Positions 47,201 through 60,197 of a DNA stretch of 64,000 nucleotides are shown in pieces (the stretch's first letter is position 1; each line of letters opens with the position of its first letter). Under the pieces are notes generated by a model, which was not told the origin of the DNA, did no database searches, and was given only the letters and a program-made list of their open reading frames with translations. Source of the DNA: Aradus depressus (lineage: Eukaryota > Arthropoda > Insecta > Hemiptera > Aradidae); NCBI GenBank assembly GCA_963662175.1, contig OY759227.1:4620501-4684500 (forward strand), in the 5' to 3' direction. Position numbers and translations under genes: made by a program.

Positions 47201-50200
47201 AAGAAGACAATGAGGTAAGGCTCATGGAACACTTATCGCCAGTAACGGCAGCCATTTCGAAATGTCAGTGAACCGAAATGTTGGTGAGTGCTGGGGTGTT
47301 CGATATCCTTATTTCGAACACAACCTTAGATTTAGCGTGATATTTTCTTGAGGGACTTTCTCGAATCTTTAATGTATTTCCGATCTACAAGTATACGTCA
47401 AATTGCATTACTCCGGAATTAGAGACAAAGGAGGTAAAGCTCATGGAACACTTATCGCCAGAAACGGCAGTCATTTCAAAATGTCAGTGAACCGAAATGT
47501 TGGTGAGTGCTGCGGTGTTCGATATTCTTATTTCGAAAACAACTTGTAGATTTAGCGTGATATTTTCATGAGGGACTTTCTGGAATTATTAGTGTATTTC
47601 CGATACACAAGTATACATCAAATTGCATTACTCCAGAATAAAAGAGAAAGGTGGTAAAGCTCATGGAAGACTTATCACCAGTAACGGCAGCCATTTCACA
47701 ATGTCAGTGAACCGAAATGTTAATGAGTGCTGTGGGCTTCCTATTTCGAACGCAACTTGTACATTTAGAGTGATATTTTCTGGAGGGACTTTCTGGAATT
47801 ATTAGTGTATTTCCGATCTACAAGTATAGATCATATTGCATATTTATTGAAAAAAAGACAATGAGGTAAGGCTCATGGAACACTTATCGCCATTAACGGC
47901 AGCCATTTCGAAATGTCAGTGAACCGAAATGTTGGTGAGTGCTGGGGTGTTCGATATCCTTATTTCGAACACAACTTGTAGATTTAGAGTGATATTTTCT
48001 TGAGGGACTTTCTGGAATTATTAGTGTAGTTCCGATCTACAAGTATACGTCAAATTGCATTACTCCAGAATTAGAGACAAAGGAGGTAAAGCTCATGGAA
48101 CACTTATCGCCAGAAACGGCAGTCATTTCAAAATGTCAGTCAACCGAAATGTTGGTGAGTGCTGGGGTGTTCGATATCCTTATTTCGAACACAACTTGTG
48201 GATTTAGCGTGATATTTTCATGAGGGACTTTCTGGAATTATTAGTGTATTTCCGATATACAAGTATACATCAAATTGCATTACTCCAGAATAAAAGAGAA
48301 AGGTGGTAAAGCTCATGGAACACTTATCGCCAGTAACGGCAGCCATTTCAAAATGTCAGTGAACCGAAATGTTGGTGAGTGCTGGTGTGTTCGATATCCT
48401 TATTTCGAACACAACTTGTAGATTTAGAGTGTTATTTTCTTGAAGGACATTCTCGAATCTTTAATGTATTTCCGATCTACAAGTATACATGAAATTGCAT
48501 TACTCCAGAATAAAAGACAAAGGTGGTAAAGCTCATGGAACACTTATCGCCAGAAACGGCAGTCATTTCAAAATGTCAGTCAACCGAAATGTTGGTGAGT
48601 GCTGGGGTATTCGATATCCTTATTTCGAACACAACTTGTAGATTTAGCGTGATATTTTCATGAGGGGTTTTCTGGAATTATTAGTGTATTTCCGATATAC
48701 AAGTATACATCAAATTGCATTACTCCAGAATAATAGAGAAAGGTGGTAAAGCTCATGGAAGACTTATCACCAGTAACGGCAGCCATTTCACAATGTCAGT
48801 GAACCGAAATGTTAATGAGTGCTGTGGGCTTCCTATTTCGAACGCAACTTGTACATTTAGAGTGATATTTTCTGGAGGGACTTTCTGGAATTATTAGTGT
48901 ATTTCCGATCTACAAGTATAGATCATATTGCATATCTATTGAAAAAAAGACAATGAGGTAAGGCTCATGGAACACTTATCGCCATTAACGGCAGCCATTT
49001 CGAAATGTCAGTGAACCGAAATGTTGGTGAGTGCTGGGGTGTTCGATATCCTTATTTCGAACAAAACTTGTAGATTTAGACTCATATTTTCTTGTGGGAC
49101 TTTCTCGAATCTTTAATGTATTTCCGATCTACAAGTATACGTCAAATTGCATTACTCCAGAATTAGAGACAAAGGAGGTAAAGCTCATGGAACACTTATC
49201 GCCAGAAACGGCAGTCATTTCAAAATGTCAGTCAACCGAAATGTTGGTGAGTGCTGGTGTGTTCGATATCCTTATTTCGAACACAACTTGTAGATTTAGC
49301 GTGATATTTTCATGAGGGACTTTCTGGAATTATTAGTGTATTTCCGATATACAAGTATACATCAAATTGCATTACTCCAGAATAAAAGAGAAAGGTGGTA
49401 AAGCTCATGGAACACTTATCGCCAGTAACGGCAGCCATTTCAAAATGTCAGTGAACCGAAATGTTGGTGAGTGCTGGTGTGTTTGATATCCTTATTTCGA
49501 ACACAACTTGTAGATTTAGAGTGTTATTTTCTTGAAGGACATTCTCGAATCTTTAATGTATTTCCGATCTACAAGTATACATGAAATTGCATTACTCCAG
49601 AATAAAAGACAAAGGTGGTAAAGCTCATGGAACACTCATCGCCAGTAACGGCAGTCATTTATAACGGTCAGTCAACCGAAATGTATGTGAGTGCTGGGGT
49701 GTTCGATATCTTTATTTCGAACACAACTTGTAGATTTAGAGTGATATTTTCTTGAGGGACTTTCTGGAATTATTAGTGTAGTTCCGATCTACAAGTATAG
49801 ATCATATTGCATATCTATTGAAAAGAAGACAATGAGGTAAGGCTCATGGAACACTTATCGCCAGTAACGGCAGCCATTTCGAAATGTCAGTGAACCGAAA
49901 TGTTGGTGAGTGCTGGGGTGTTCGATATCCTTATTTCGAACACAACCTTAGATTTAGCGTGATATTTTCTTGAGGGACTTTCTCGAATCTTTAATGTATT
50001 TCCGATCTACAAGTATACGTCAAATTGCATTACTCCGGAATTAGAGACAAAGGAGGTAAAGCTCATGGAACACTTATCGCCAGAAACGGCAGTCATTTCA
50101 AAATGTCAGTGAACCGAAATGTTGGTGAGTGCTGCGGTGTTCGATATTCTTATTTCGAAAACAACTTGTAGATTTAGCGTGATATTTTCATGAGGGACTT

Positions 50201-50713
50201 TCTGGAATTATTAGTGTATTTCCGATACACAAGTATACATCAAATTGCATTACTCCAGAATAAAAGAGAAAGGTGGTAAAGCTCATGGAAGACTTATCAC
50301 CAGTAACGGCAGCCATTTCACAATGTCAGTGAACCGAAATGTTAATGAGTGCTGTGGGCTTCCTATTTCGAACGCAACTTGTACATTTAGAGTGATATTT
50401 TCTGGAGGGACTTTCTGGAATTATTAGTGTATTTCCGATCTACAAGTATAGATCATATTGCATATTTATTGAAAAAAAGACAATGAGGTAAGGCTCATGG
50501 AACACTTATCGCCATTAACGGCAGCCATTTCGAAATGTCAGTGAACCGAAATGTTGGTGAGTGCTGGGGTGTTCGATATCCTTATTTCGAACACAACTTG
50601 TAGATTTAGAGTGATATTTTCTTGAGGGACTTTCTGGAATTATTAGTGTAGTTCCGATCTACAAGTATACGTCAAATTGCATTACTCCAGAATTAGAGAC
50701 AAAGGAGGTAAAG
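43290..50713 (+). repeat. Three-copy repeat of 2,401, 2,401 and 2,622 bp (11, 11 and 12 monomers)
   Basis: Copies begin near 43,290, 45,691 and 48,092. Shared markers are gtcatttata (44,631, 47,032, 49,654), the F units with aataatagag (43,692, 46,093, 48,715), gatacacaag and ccggaatt. The hybrid junction in which a gtagttccg tail continues as tatacgtcaaattg recurs at 45,631, 48,032 and 50,654. Copy 3 is one monomer longer at its start, having C, D and C units where copies 1 and 2 have two monomers. Confidence 0.92.
44631..44654 (+). repeat. Clustered variant gtcatttataacggtcag inside an A monomer
   Basis: At this place all other A units read gtcatttcaaaatgtcag. Four of six neighbouring bases differ and length is unchanged. 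The new ataacgg resembles gtaacgg found about 14 bases upstream in the same monomer. The variant is copied at 47,032 and 49,654, so it arose once before the 2,401/2,622-bp amplification. Confidence 0.85.
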
Positions 50714-51419
50714 CTCATGGAACACTTATCGCCAGAAACGGCAGTCATTTCAAAATGTCAGTCAACCGAAATGTTGGTGAGTGCTGGGGTGTTCGATATC
50801 CTTATTTCGAACACAACTTGTGGATTTAGCGTGATATTTTCATGAGGGACTTTCTGGAATTATTAGTGTATTTCCGATATACAAGTATACATCAAATTGC
50901 ATTACTCCAGAATAAAAGAGAAAGGTGGTAAAGCTCATGGAACACTTATCGCCAGTAACGGCAGCCATTTCAAAATGTCAGTGAACCGAAATGTTGGTGA
51001 GTGCTGGTGTGTTCGATATCCTTATTTCGAACACAACTTGTAGATTTAGAGTGTTATTTTCTTGAAGGACATTCTCGAATCTTTAATGTATTTCCGATCT
51101 ACAAGTATACATGAAATTGCATTACTCCAGAATAAAAGACAAAGGTGGTAAAGCTCATGGAACACTTATCGCCAGAAACGGCAGTCATTTCAAAATGTCA
51201 GTCAACCGAAATGTTGGTGAGTGCTGGGGTATTCGATATCCTTATTTCGAACACAACTTGTAGATTTAGCGTGATATTTTCATGAGGGACTTTCTGGAAT
51301 TATTAGTGTATTTCCGATCTACAAGTATAGATCATATTGCATATCTCCTGAATAAAAGACAATGAGGTAAAGCTCATGGAACACTTATCGCCAGTAACGA
51401 CAGCCATTTCAAAATGTCA

Positions 51420-53560
51420 GTGAACCGAAATGTTGGTGAGTGCTGGTGTGTTCGATATCCTTATTTCGAACACAACTTGTAGATTTAGCGTGATATTTTC
51501 ATGAGGGACTTTCTGGAATTATTAGTGTATTTCCGATATACAAGTATACATCAAATTGCATTACTCCAGAATAAAAGAGAAAGGTGGTAAAGCTCATGGA
51601 ACACTTATCGCCAGTAACGGCAGCCATTTCAAAATGTCAGTAAACCGAAATGTTGGTGAGTGCTGGTGTGTTCGATATCCTTATTTCGAACACAACTTGT
51701 AGATTTAGAGTGTTATTTTCTTGAAGGACTTTCTCGAATCTTTGATGTATTTCCGATCTACAAGTATACATGAAATTGCATTACTCCAGAATAAAAGACA
51801 AAGGTGGTAAAGCTCATGGAACACTCATCGCCAGTAACGGTAGCCATTTCAAAATATCAGTGAACCGTAAAGTTGGTGAGTGCTGGGGTGTTCGATATCC
51901 TTGTTTCGAACAAAACTTGTAGATTTAGAGTAATATTTTCTGGAGGGACTTTCTCGAATCTCTGATGTATTTCCAATCTACAAGTATACATCAAATTGCA
52001 TTACTCCAGAATAAAAGACAAAGGTGGTAAAGCTCATGGAAGACTTATCACCAGGAACGGCAGCCATTTCACAATGTCAGTGAACCGAAATGTTGATGAG
52101 TGCTGTAGGATTTAATTCCCCTATTTCGCACGCAACTTGTTTTTAAAATAATATTATCTGTAGGGACTTTCACAAATTTTTCGTGTATTTCCGACCTACA
52201 AGTATACATCAAAGTGCATTACTCCAGAATAAAAGACAAAGGTGGTGAGGCTCATGGAAGACTTATCACCAGTAACGGCAGCCATTTCACAATGTCAGTG
52301 AACCGAAATGTTAATGAGTGCTGTGGGCTTCCTATTTCGAACGCAACTTGTACATTTAGAGTGATATTTTCTGGAGGGACTTTCTGGAATTATTAGTGTA
52401 TTTCCGATCTACAAGTATAGATCATATTGCATATCTATTGAAAAAAAGACAATGAGGTAAGGCTCATGGAACACGTATCGCCATTAACGGCAGCCATTTC
52501 GAAATGTCAGTGAACCGAAATGTTGGTGAGTGCTGGGGTGTTCGATATCCTTATTTCGAACACAACTTGTAGATTTAGACTCATATTTTCTTGAGGGACT
52601 TTCTCGAATCTTTAATGTATTTCCGATCTACAAGTATACGTCAAATTGCATTACTCCAGAATTAGAGACAAAGGAGGTAAAGCTCATGGAACACTTATCG
52701 CCAGAAACGGCAGTCATTTCAAAATGTCAGTCAACCGAAATGTTGGTGAGTGCTGGGGTGTTCGATATCCTTATTTCGAACACAACTTGTAGATTTAGCG
52801 TGATATTTTCATGAGGGACTTTCTGGAATTATTAGTGTATTTCCGATATACAAGTATACATCAAATTGCATTACTCCAGAATAAAAGACAAAGGTGGTAA
52901 AGCTCATGGAACACTCATCGCCAGTAACGGCAGTCATTTCAAAATGTCTGTCAACCGAAATGTATGTGAGTGCTGGGGTGTTCGATATCCTTATTTCGAA
53001 CACAACTTGTAGATTTAGAGTGATATTTTCTTGAGGGACTTTCTGGAATTATTAGTGTAGTTCCGATCTACAAGTATAGATCATATTGCATATCTATTGA
53101 AAAAAAGACAGTGAGTTAAGGCTCATGGAACACTTATCGCCAGTAACGGCAGCCATTTCGAAATGTCAGTGAACCGAAATGTTGGTGAGTGCTGGGGTGT
53201 TCGATATCCTTATTTCGAACACAACCTTAGATTTAGCGTGATATTTTCTTGAGGGACTTTCTCGAATCTTTAATGTATTTCCGATCTACAAGTATACGTC
53301 AAATTGCATTACTCCAGAATTAGAGACAAAGGAGGTAAAGCTCATGGAACACTTATCGCCAGTAACGGTAGCCATTTCAAAATATCAGTGAACCGAAAAG
53401 TTGGTGAGTGCTGGGGTGTTCGATATCCTTGTTTCGAACAAAACTTGTAGATTTAGAGTAATATTTTCTGGAGGGACTTTCTCGAATCTCTGATGTATTT
53501 CCAATCTACAAGTATACATCAAATTGCATTACTCCAGAATAAAAGACAAAGGTGGTAAAG
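51420..53560 (+). repeat. ~2.1-kb block repeated from 38,090-40,230 (offset 13,330 bp)
   Basis: Paired points are 38,884/52,214, 39,200/52,530 and 39,479/52,809. It contains D, E (ccgtaaag), T, F, B, C, A, B and E units. Differences include ctttgatgt near 51,740 for ctttaatgt, and gtaacggcag near 52,925 for gtaatggcag. After about 53,560 a hybrid with a T head (gaagccttatcaccagg) and a C core begins. Confidence 0.85.
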
Positions 53561-55010
53561 CTCATGGAAGCCTTATCACCAGGAACGGCAGCCATTTCAC
53601 AATGTCAGTGAACCGAAATGTTGGTGAGTGCTGGGGTGTTCGATATCCTTATTTCGAACACAACTTGTAGATTTAGACTCATATTTTCTTGGGGGACTTT
53701 CTGGAATTATTAGTGTATTTCCGATATACAAGTATACATCAAATTGCATTACTCCAGAATAAAAGAGAAAGGTGGTAAAGCTCATGGAACACTTATCGCC
53801 AGTAACGGCAGCCATTTCAAAATGTCAGTGAACCGAAATGTTGGTGAGTGCTGCGGTGTTCGATATTCTTATTTCGAACACAACTTGTAGATTTAGCGTG
53901 ATATTTTCATGAGGGACTTTCTGGAATTATTAGTGTATTTCCGATATACAAGTATACATCAAATTGCATTATTCCAGAATAAAAGAGAAAGGTGGTAAAG
54001 CTCATGGAACACTTATCGCCAGTAACGGCAGCCATTTCAAAATGTCAGTAAACCGAAATGTTGGTGAGTGCTGGTGTGTTCGATATCCTTATTTCGAACA
54101 CAACTTGTAGATTTAGAGTGTTATTTTCTTGAAGGACTTTCTCGAATCTTTAATGTATTTCCGATCTACAAGTATAGATCATATTGCATATCTCCTGAAT
54201 AAAAGACAATGAGGTAAAGCTCATGGAACACTCATCGCCAGTAACGGCAGTAATTTCAAAATGTCAGTCAACCGAAATGTATGTGAGTGCTGGGGTGTTC
54301 GATGTCCTTATTTCGAACACAACTTATAGATTTAGAGTGATATTTTCTTGAGGGACTTTCTGGAATTATTAGTGTAGTTCCGATCTACAAGTATAGATCA
54401 TATTGCATATCTCCAGAATAAGAGAGAGAAGTGCTAGGGCTCATGGAAGACTTATCACCAGTAACGGCAGCCATTTCACAATGTCAGTGAACCAAATTGT
54501 TGATGAGTGCTGTGGGCTTCAATACCCCAATTTCGCACGCAACTTGTTTTTAAAATAATATTATCTGTAGGGGCTTTCTCAAATTTTTCGTGTATTTCCG
54601 ACCTATAAGTATACATCAAAGTGCATTACTCCAGAATAAAAGACAAAGGTGGTGAGGCTCATGGAAGACTTATCACCAGTAACGGCAGCCATTTCACAAT
54701 GTCAGTGAAACGAAATGTTGATGAGTGCTGTGGGCTTCATAACCGCTATTTCGAACGCAAGTTGTACATTTAGAGTGATATTTTTTTGAGGGACATTCTC
54801 GAATCTTTAATGTATTTCCGATCTACAAGTATACATCAAATTGCATTACTCCAGAATAAAAGACAAAGGAGGTAAAGCTCATGGAACACTTATCGCCAGT
54901 AACGGCAGCCATTTGAAATTGTCAGTGAACCGAAATGTTGGAGAGTGCTGGGGTGTTCGATATCCTTATTTCGAACATAACTTGTAGATTTAGTGTGATA
55001 TTTTCTGGAG

Positions 55011-55026
55011 GGACTTTAATGTTTTT
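55011..55026 (+). repeat. 11-bp slippage deletion in monomers reading gactttaatg
   Basis: Most monomers read ggactttctcgaatctttaa; here it is ggactttaatg, so ctcgaatcttt is missing. The deletion lies between two cttt copies, as expected for slippage. It recurs near 56,434, 60,126 and 61,335, only in domain II, in monomers that also have gttggagagtgctgg. Confidence 0.88.
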
Positions 55027-55085
55027 CCGATCTACAAGTATACATCAAATTGCATTACTCCAAAATAAAAGACAAAGGTGGTAAA

Positions 55086-55426
55086 GCTAATGGAAGACTT
55101 ATCACAAATAACGGCAGCCATTTCACAATGTCAGTGAACCGAAATGTTGATGAATGCTGTGGGCATTAATTCCCCTATTTCGCACGCAACTTGTTTCTAG
55201 AATAATATTATCTGTAGGGACTTTCTCGAATTTTTCGTGTATTTCCGACCTACAAATATACATCAATGTTAATGTTAATGAGTGCTGTTGCCTTCCTATT
55301 TCGAACGCAACTTGTACATTTAGAGTGATATTTTCTGGAGGGACTTTCTGGTATTATTAGTGTATTTCCGATCTACAAATATAGATCATATTGCATATCT
55401 CCAGTATAAGAGAGAGAAGTGCTAGG
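55086..55426 (+). repeat. Fused, internally deleted monomer pair (341 bp), copy 1
   Basis: Two monomers here span 341 bp instead of about 430. A T-like unit ending ctacaaatatacatcaa joins directly to tgttaatgagtgctg of an F-like unit, so the tail of one and the first 60 bases or so of the next are missing. The join carries a short atgtta duplication (near 55,266-55,280). The unit begins with gctaatgg instead of gctcatgg. Confidence 0.9.
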
Positions 55427-56663
55427 GCTCATGGAAGACTTATCACCAGTAACGTCAGCCATTTAACAATGTCAGTGAACCGAAATGTTGATGAGTGCTG
55501 TGGGCTTCATAACCCCCATTTCGAACGCAAGTTGTAGATTTAGAGTGATATTTTCTGGAGGGACTTTCTCGAATCTCTAATGTATATCCGATCTACAAGT
55601 ATACATCATATCGCATACCTCCAGAATAAAAAACAAAGGTGGTAAAGCTCATGGAAGACTTGTCACCAGTAACGGCAGCCATTTCACAATGTCAGTGAAC
55701 CGAATTGTTGATGAGTGCTGTGGGCTTCAATACCCCTATTTCGCACGCAACTTGTTTTCAGAATAATATTATTTGTAGGGGCTTTCTCGAATTTTTCGTG
55801 TATTTCCGATCTACAAGTATACATCAAATTGCATTTCTCCAAATAAAAGACAAAGGTGGTAAGGCTCATGGAAGACTTATCACCAGTAACGGCAGCCATT
55901 TCACAATGTCAGTGAACCGAAATGTTGATGAGTGCTGTGGGCTCCATAACCCCTATTTCGAACGCAAGTTGTACATTTAGAGTGATATTTTCTTGAGGGG
56001 CATTCTCGAATCTTAAATGTATTTCCGATCTACGAGTATACATCAAATTGCATTACTCCAGAATAAAAGACAAAGGAGGTAAAGCTCATGGAACACTTAT
56101 CGCCAGTAACGGCAGCCATTTCGCAATGTCAGTGAACCGAAATGTTAATGAGTGCTGTGGGCTTCCTATTTCGAACGCAACTTGTACATTTAGAGTGATA
56201 TTTTCAGGAGGGACTTTCTGGTATTATTAGTGTATTTCCGATCTACAAATATAGATCATATTGCATATCTCCAGAATAAGAGAGAGAAGTGCTAGGGCTC
56301 ATAGAAGACTTATCACCAGTAACGGCAGTCATTTCACAATGTCAGTGAACCGAAATGTTGGAGAGTGCTGGGGTGTTCGATATCCTTATTTCGAACATAA
56401 CTTGTAGATTTAGTGTGATATTTTCTGGAGGGACTTTAATGTATTTCCGATCTACAAGTATACATCAAATTGCATTACTCCAAAATAAAAGACAAAGGTG
56501 GTAAAGCTCATGAAAGACTTATCACCAGTAACGGCAGCCATTTCGCAATGTCAGTGAACCGAAATGTTAATGAGTGCTGTGGGCTTCCTATTTCGAACGC
56601 AACTTGTACATTTTTAGAGTGATATTTTCTGGAGGGACTTTCTCGAATCTCTAATGTATTTCC

Positions 56664-56715
56664 AATCTACAAGTATACACTTATGTATACACTTATACTA
56701 CAAGTATACACTTAT
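56664..56715 (+). repeat. Local gtatacactta expansion at a monomer fusion, copy 1
   Basis: gtatacactta occurs three times within about 40 bases (with one actacaa interval) before continuing as tcgccagtaacgg. The normal segment from catcaaattgc through gctcatggaac is missing. Thus a tail ending gtatac was joined to a head beginning acttatcgcc, and the joint was locally repeated. It is the only short-period repeat I noticed in the window. Confidence 0.88.
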
Positions 56716-56943
56716 CGCCAGTAACGGCAGCCATTTCAAAATGTCAGTGAACAGAAATGTTGATGAGTGCTGTGGGCTTCAATACCCCTATTTCGAACGC
56801 AACTTGTACATTAAGAGTGATTATTCTGGAGGGACTTTCTGGAATTGTTAGTGTATTCCCGATCTACAAGTATAGATCATATTGCATATCTTCAGAATAA
56901 AAGGCAGAGGTGCTAGTGCTCATGGAACACTTATCGCCAGTAA

Positions 56944-59810
56944 CGACAGTCATTTCAAAATGTCAGTGAACCGAAATGTTGGTGAGTGCTTGGGTGTTCG
57001 ATATCCTTATTTCGAACACTACTTGTTGATTTAGAGTGATATTTTCTTGAGGAACTTTCTCGAATCATTAATGTATTTCCGATCTACAGGTATAGATCAT
57101 ATATCATATCTCCTGAATAAAAGACAATGAGGTAAAGCTCATGGAACACTCATCGCCAGTAACGGCAGTCATTTCAAAATGTCAGTCAACCGAAATGTAT
57201 GTGAGTGCTGGGGTGTTCGATATCCTTATTTCGAACACAACTTGTAGATTTAGAGTGATATTTTCTTGAGGGACTTTCTGGAATTATTAGTGTAGTTCCG
57301 ATCTACAAGTATAGATCATATTGCATATCTCCAGAATAAGAGAGAGAAGTGCTAGGGCTCATGGAAGACTTATCACCAGTAACGGCAGCCATTTCACAAT
57401 GTCAGTGAACCAAATTGTTGATGAGTGCTGTGGGCTTCAATACCCCAATTTCGCACGCAACTTGTTTTTAAAATAATATTATCTGTAGGGGCTTTCTCAA
57501 ATTTTTCGTGTATTTCCGACCTATAAGTATACATCAAAGTGCATTACTCCAGAATAAAAGACAAAGGTGGTGAGGCTCATGGAAGACTTATCACCAGTAA
57601 CGGCAGCCATTTCAAAATATCAGTGAACCGAAAAGTTGGTGAGTGCTGGGGTGTTCGATATCCTTGTTTCGAACAAAACTTGTAGATTTAGAGTAATATT
57701 TTCTGGAGGGACTTTGTCGAATCTCTGATGTATTTCCAATCTACAAGTATACATCAAATTGCATTACTCCAGAATAAAAGACAAAGGTGGTAAAGCTCAT
57801 GGAACACTCATCGCCAGTAACGGCAGTCATTTCAAAATGTCAGTCAACCGAAATGTTGGTGAGTGCTGGGGTGTTCGATATCCTTATTTCGAACACAACT
57901 TGTAGATTTAGCGTGATATTTTCATGAGGGACTTTCTGGAATTATTAGTGTATTTCCGATATACAAGTATACATCAAATTGCATTATTCCAGAATAAAAG
58001 AGAAAGGTGGTAAAGCTCATGGAACACTTATCGCCAGTAACGACAGTCATTTCAAAATGTCAGTGAACCGAAATGTTGGTGAGTGCTTGGGTGTTCGATA
58101 TCCTTATTTCGAACACTACTTGTTGATTTAGAGTGATATTTTCTTGAGGAACTTTCTCGAATCATTAATGTATTTCCGATCTACAGGTATAGATCATATA
58201 TCATATCTCCTGAATAAAAGACAATGAGGTAAAGCTCATGGAACACTCATCGCCAGTAACGGCAGTCATTTCAAAATGTCAGTCAACCGAAATGTATGTG
58301 AGTGCTGGGGTGTTCGATATCCTTATTTCGAACACAACTTGTAGATTTAGAGTGATATTTTCTTGAGGGACTTTCTGGAATTATTAGTGTAGTTCCGATC
58401 TACAAGTATAGATCATATTGCATATCTCCAGAATAAGAGAGAGAAGTGCTAGGGCTCATGGAAGACTTATCACCAGTAACGGCAGCCATTTCACAATGTC
58501 AGTGAACCAAATTGTTGATGAGTGCTGTGGGCTTCAATACCCCAATTTCGCACGCAACTTGTTTTTAAAATAATATTATCTGTAGGGGCTTTCTCAAATT
58601 TTTCGTGTATTTCCGACCTATAAGTATACATCAAAGTGCATTACTCCAGAATAAAAGACAAAGGTGGTGAGGCTCATGGAAGACTTATCACCAGTAACGG
58701 CAGCCATTTCAAAATATCAGTGAACCGAAAAGTTGGTGAGTGCTGGGGTGTTCGATATCCTTGTTTCGAACAAAACTTGTAGATTTAGAGTAATATTTTC
58801 TGGAGGGACTTTGTCGAATCTCTGATGTATTTCCAATCTACAAGTATACATCAAATTGCATTACTCCAGAATAAAAGACAAAGGTGGTAAAGCTCATGGA
58901 ACACTCATCGCCAGTAACGGCAGTCATTTCAAAATGTCAGTCAACCGAAATGTTGGTGAGTGCTGGGGTGTTCGATATCCTTATTTCGAACACAACTTGT
59001 AGATTTAGCGTGATATTTTCATGAGGGACTTTCTGGAATTATTAGTGTATTTCCGATATACAAGTATACATCAAATTGCATTATTCCAGAATAAAAGAGA
59101 AAGGTGGTAAAGCTCATGGAACACTTATCGCCAGTAACGGCAGCCATTTCAAAATGTCAGTGAACCAAAATGTTGGTGAGTGCTGGTGTGTTCGATATCC
59201 TTATTTCGAACACAACTTGTAGATTTAGAGTGTTATTTTCTTGAAGGACTTTCTCGAATCTTTAATGTATTTCCGATCTACAAGTATAGATCATATTGCA
59301 TATCTCCTGAATAAAAGACAATGAGGTAAAGCTCATGGAACACTCATCGCCAGTAACGGCAGTAATTTCAAAATGTCAGTCAACCTAAATGTATGTGAGT
59401 GCTGGGGTGTTCGATATCCTTATTTCGAACACAACTTGTAGATTTAGAGTGATATTTTCTTGAGGGACTTTCTGGAATTATTAGTGTAGTTCCGATCTAC
59501 AAGTATAGATCATATTGCATATCTCCAGAATAAGAGAGAGAAGTGCTAGGGCTCATGGAAGACTTATCACCAGTAACGGCAGCCATTTCACAATGTCAGT
59601 GAACCAAATTGTTGATGAGTGCTGTGGGCTTCAATACCCCAATTTCGCACGCAACTTGTTTTTAAAATAATATTATCTGTAGGGGCTTTCTCAAATTTTT
59701 CGTGTATTTCCGACCTATAAGTATACATCAAAGTGCATTACTCCAGAATAAAAGACAAAGGTGTTGAGGCTCATGGAAGACTTATCACCAGTAACGGCAG
59801 CCATTTCACA
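56944..59810 (+). repeat. 1,097-bp pentamer in tandem (two copies and part of a third)
   Basis: gttgatgagtgctgtgggc in the gggcttcaatacccc monomer recurs at 57,421, 58,518 and 59,615, exactly 1,097 bp apart. Copies start at about 56,944 (cgacagtc), 58,041 and 59,138; the third has cggcagcc at the start and leaves the pattern near 59,810. Each has five monomers: D-like, A, gggcttcaatacccc, E and C. Copies 1 and 2 share gagtgcttggg, cactacttgttg and ctacaggtatag. Confidence 0.92.
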
Positions 59811-60197
59811 ATGTCAGTGAAACGAAATGTTGATGAGTGCTGTGGGCTTCATAACCGCTATTTCGAACGCAAGTTGTACATTTAGAGTGATATTTTTTTG
59901 AGGGACATTCTCGAATCTTTAATGTATTTCCGATCTACAAGTATACATCAAATTGCATTACTCCAGAATAAAAGACAAAGGAGGTAAAGCTCATGGAACA
60001 CTTATCGCCAGTAACGGCAGCCATTTGAAATTGTCAGTGAACCGAAATGTTGGAGAGTGCTGGGGTGTTCGATATCCTTATTTCGAACATAACTTGTAGA
60101 TTTAGTGTGATATTTTCTGGAGGGACTTTAATGTTTTTCCGATCTACAAGTATACATCAAATTGCATTACTCCAAAATAAAAGACAAAGGTGGTAAA

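Larger units (their letters stand above)
1..54405 (+). repeat. Array domain I: mosaic of A, B, C, C-prime, D, E, F and T monomers
   Basis: This domain is built from a limited set of monomer subtypes that recur almost unchanged, in variable order, within overlapping duplications from 440 bp to about 6.8 kb. No single higher-order repeat runs through it. Local units of 2, 3, 4, 6, 7, 11, 12, 14 and 15 monomers are nested inside each other and copied elsewhere, as expected from repeated unequal exchange at different registers. Stretches not listed separately (for example 25,905-29,240 and 50,714-51,420) contain the same monomers and nothing else that I can see. The right limit is set by the first monomer carrying gagagagaagtgctaggg. 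Confidence 0.85.
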
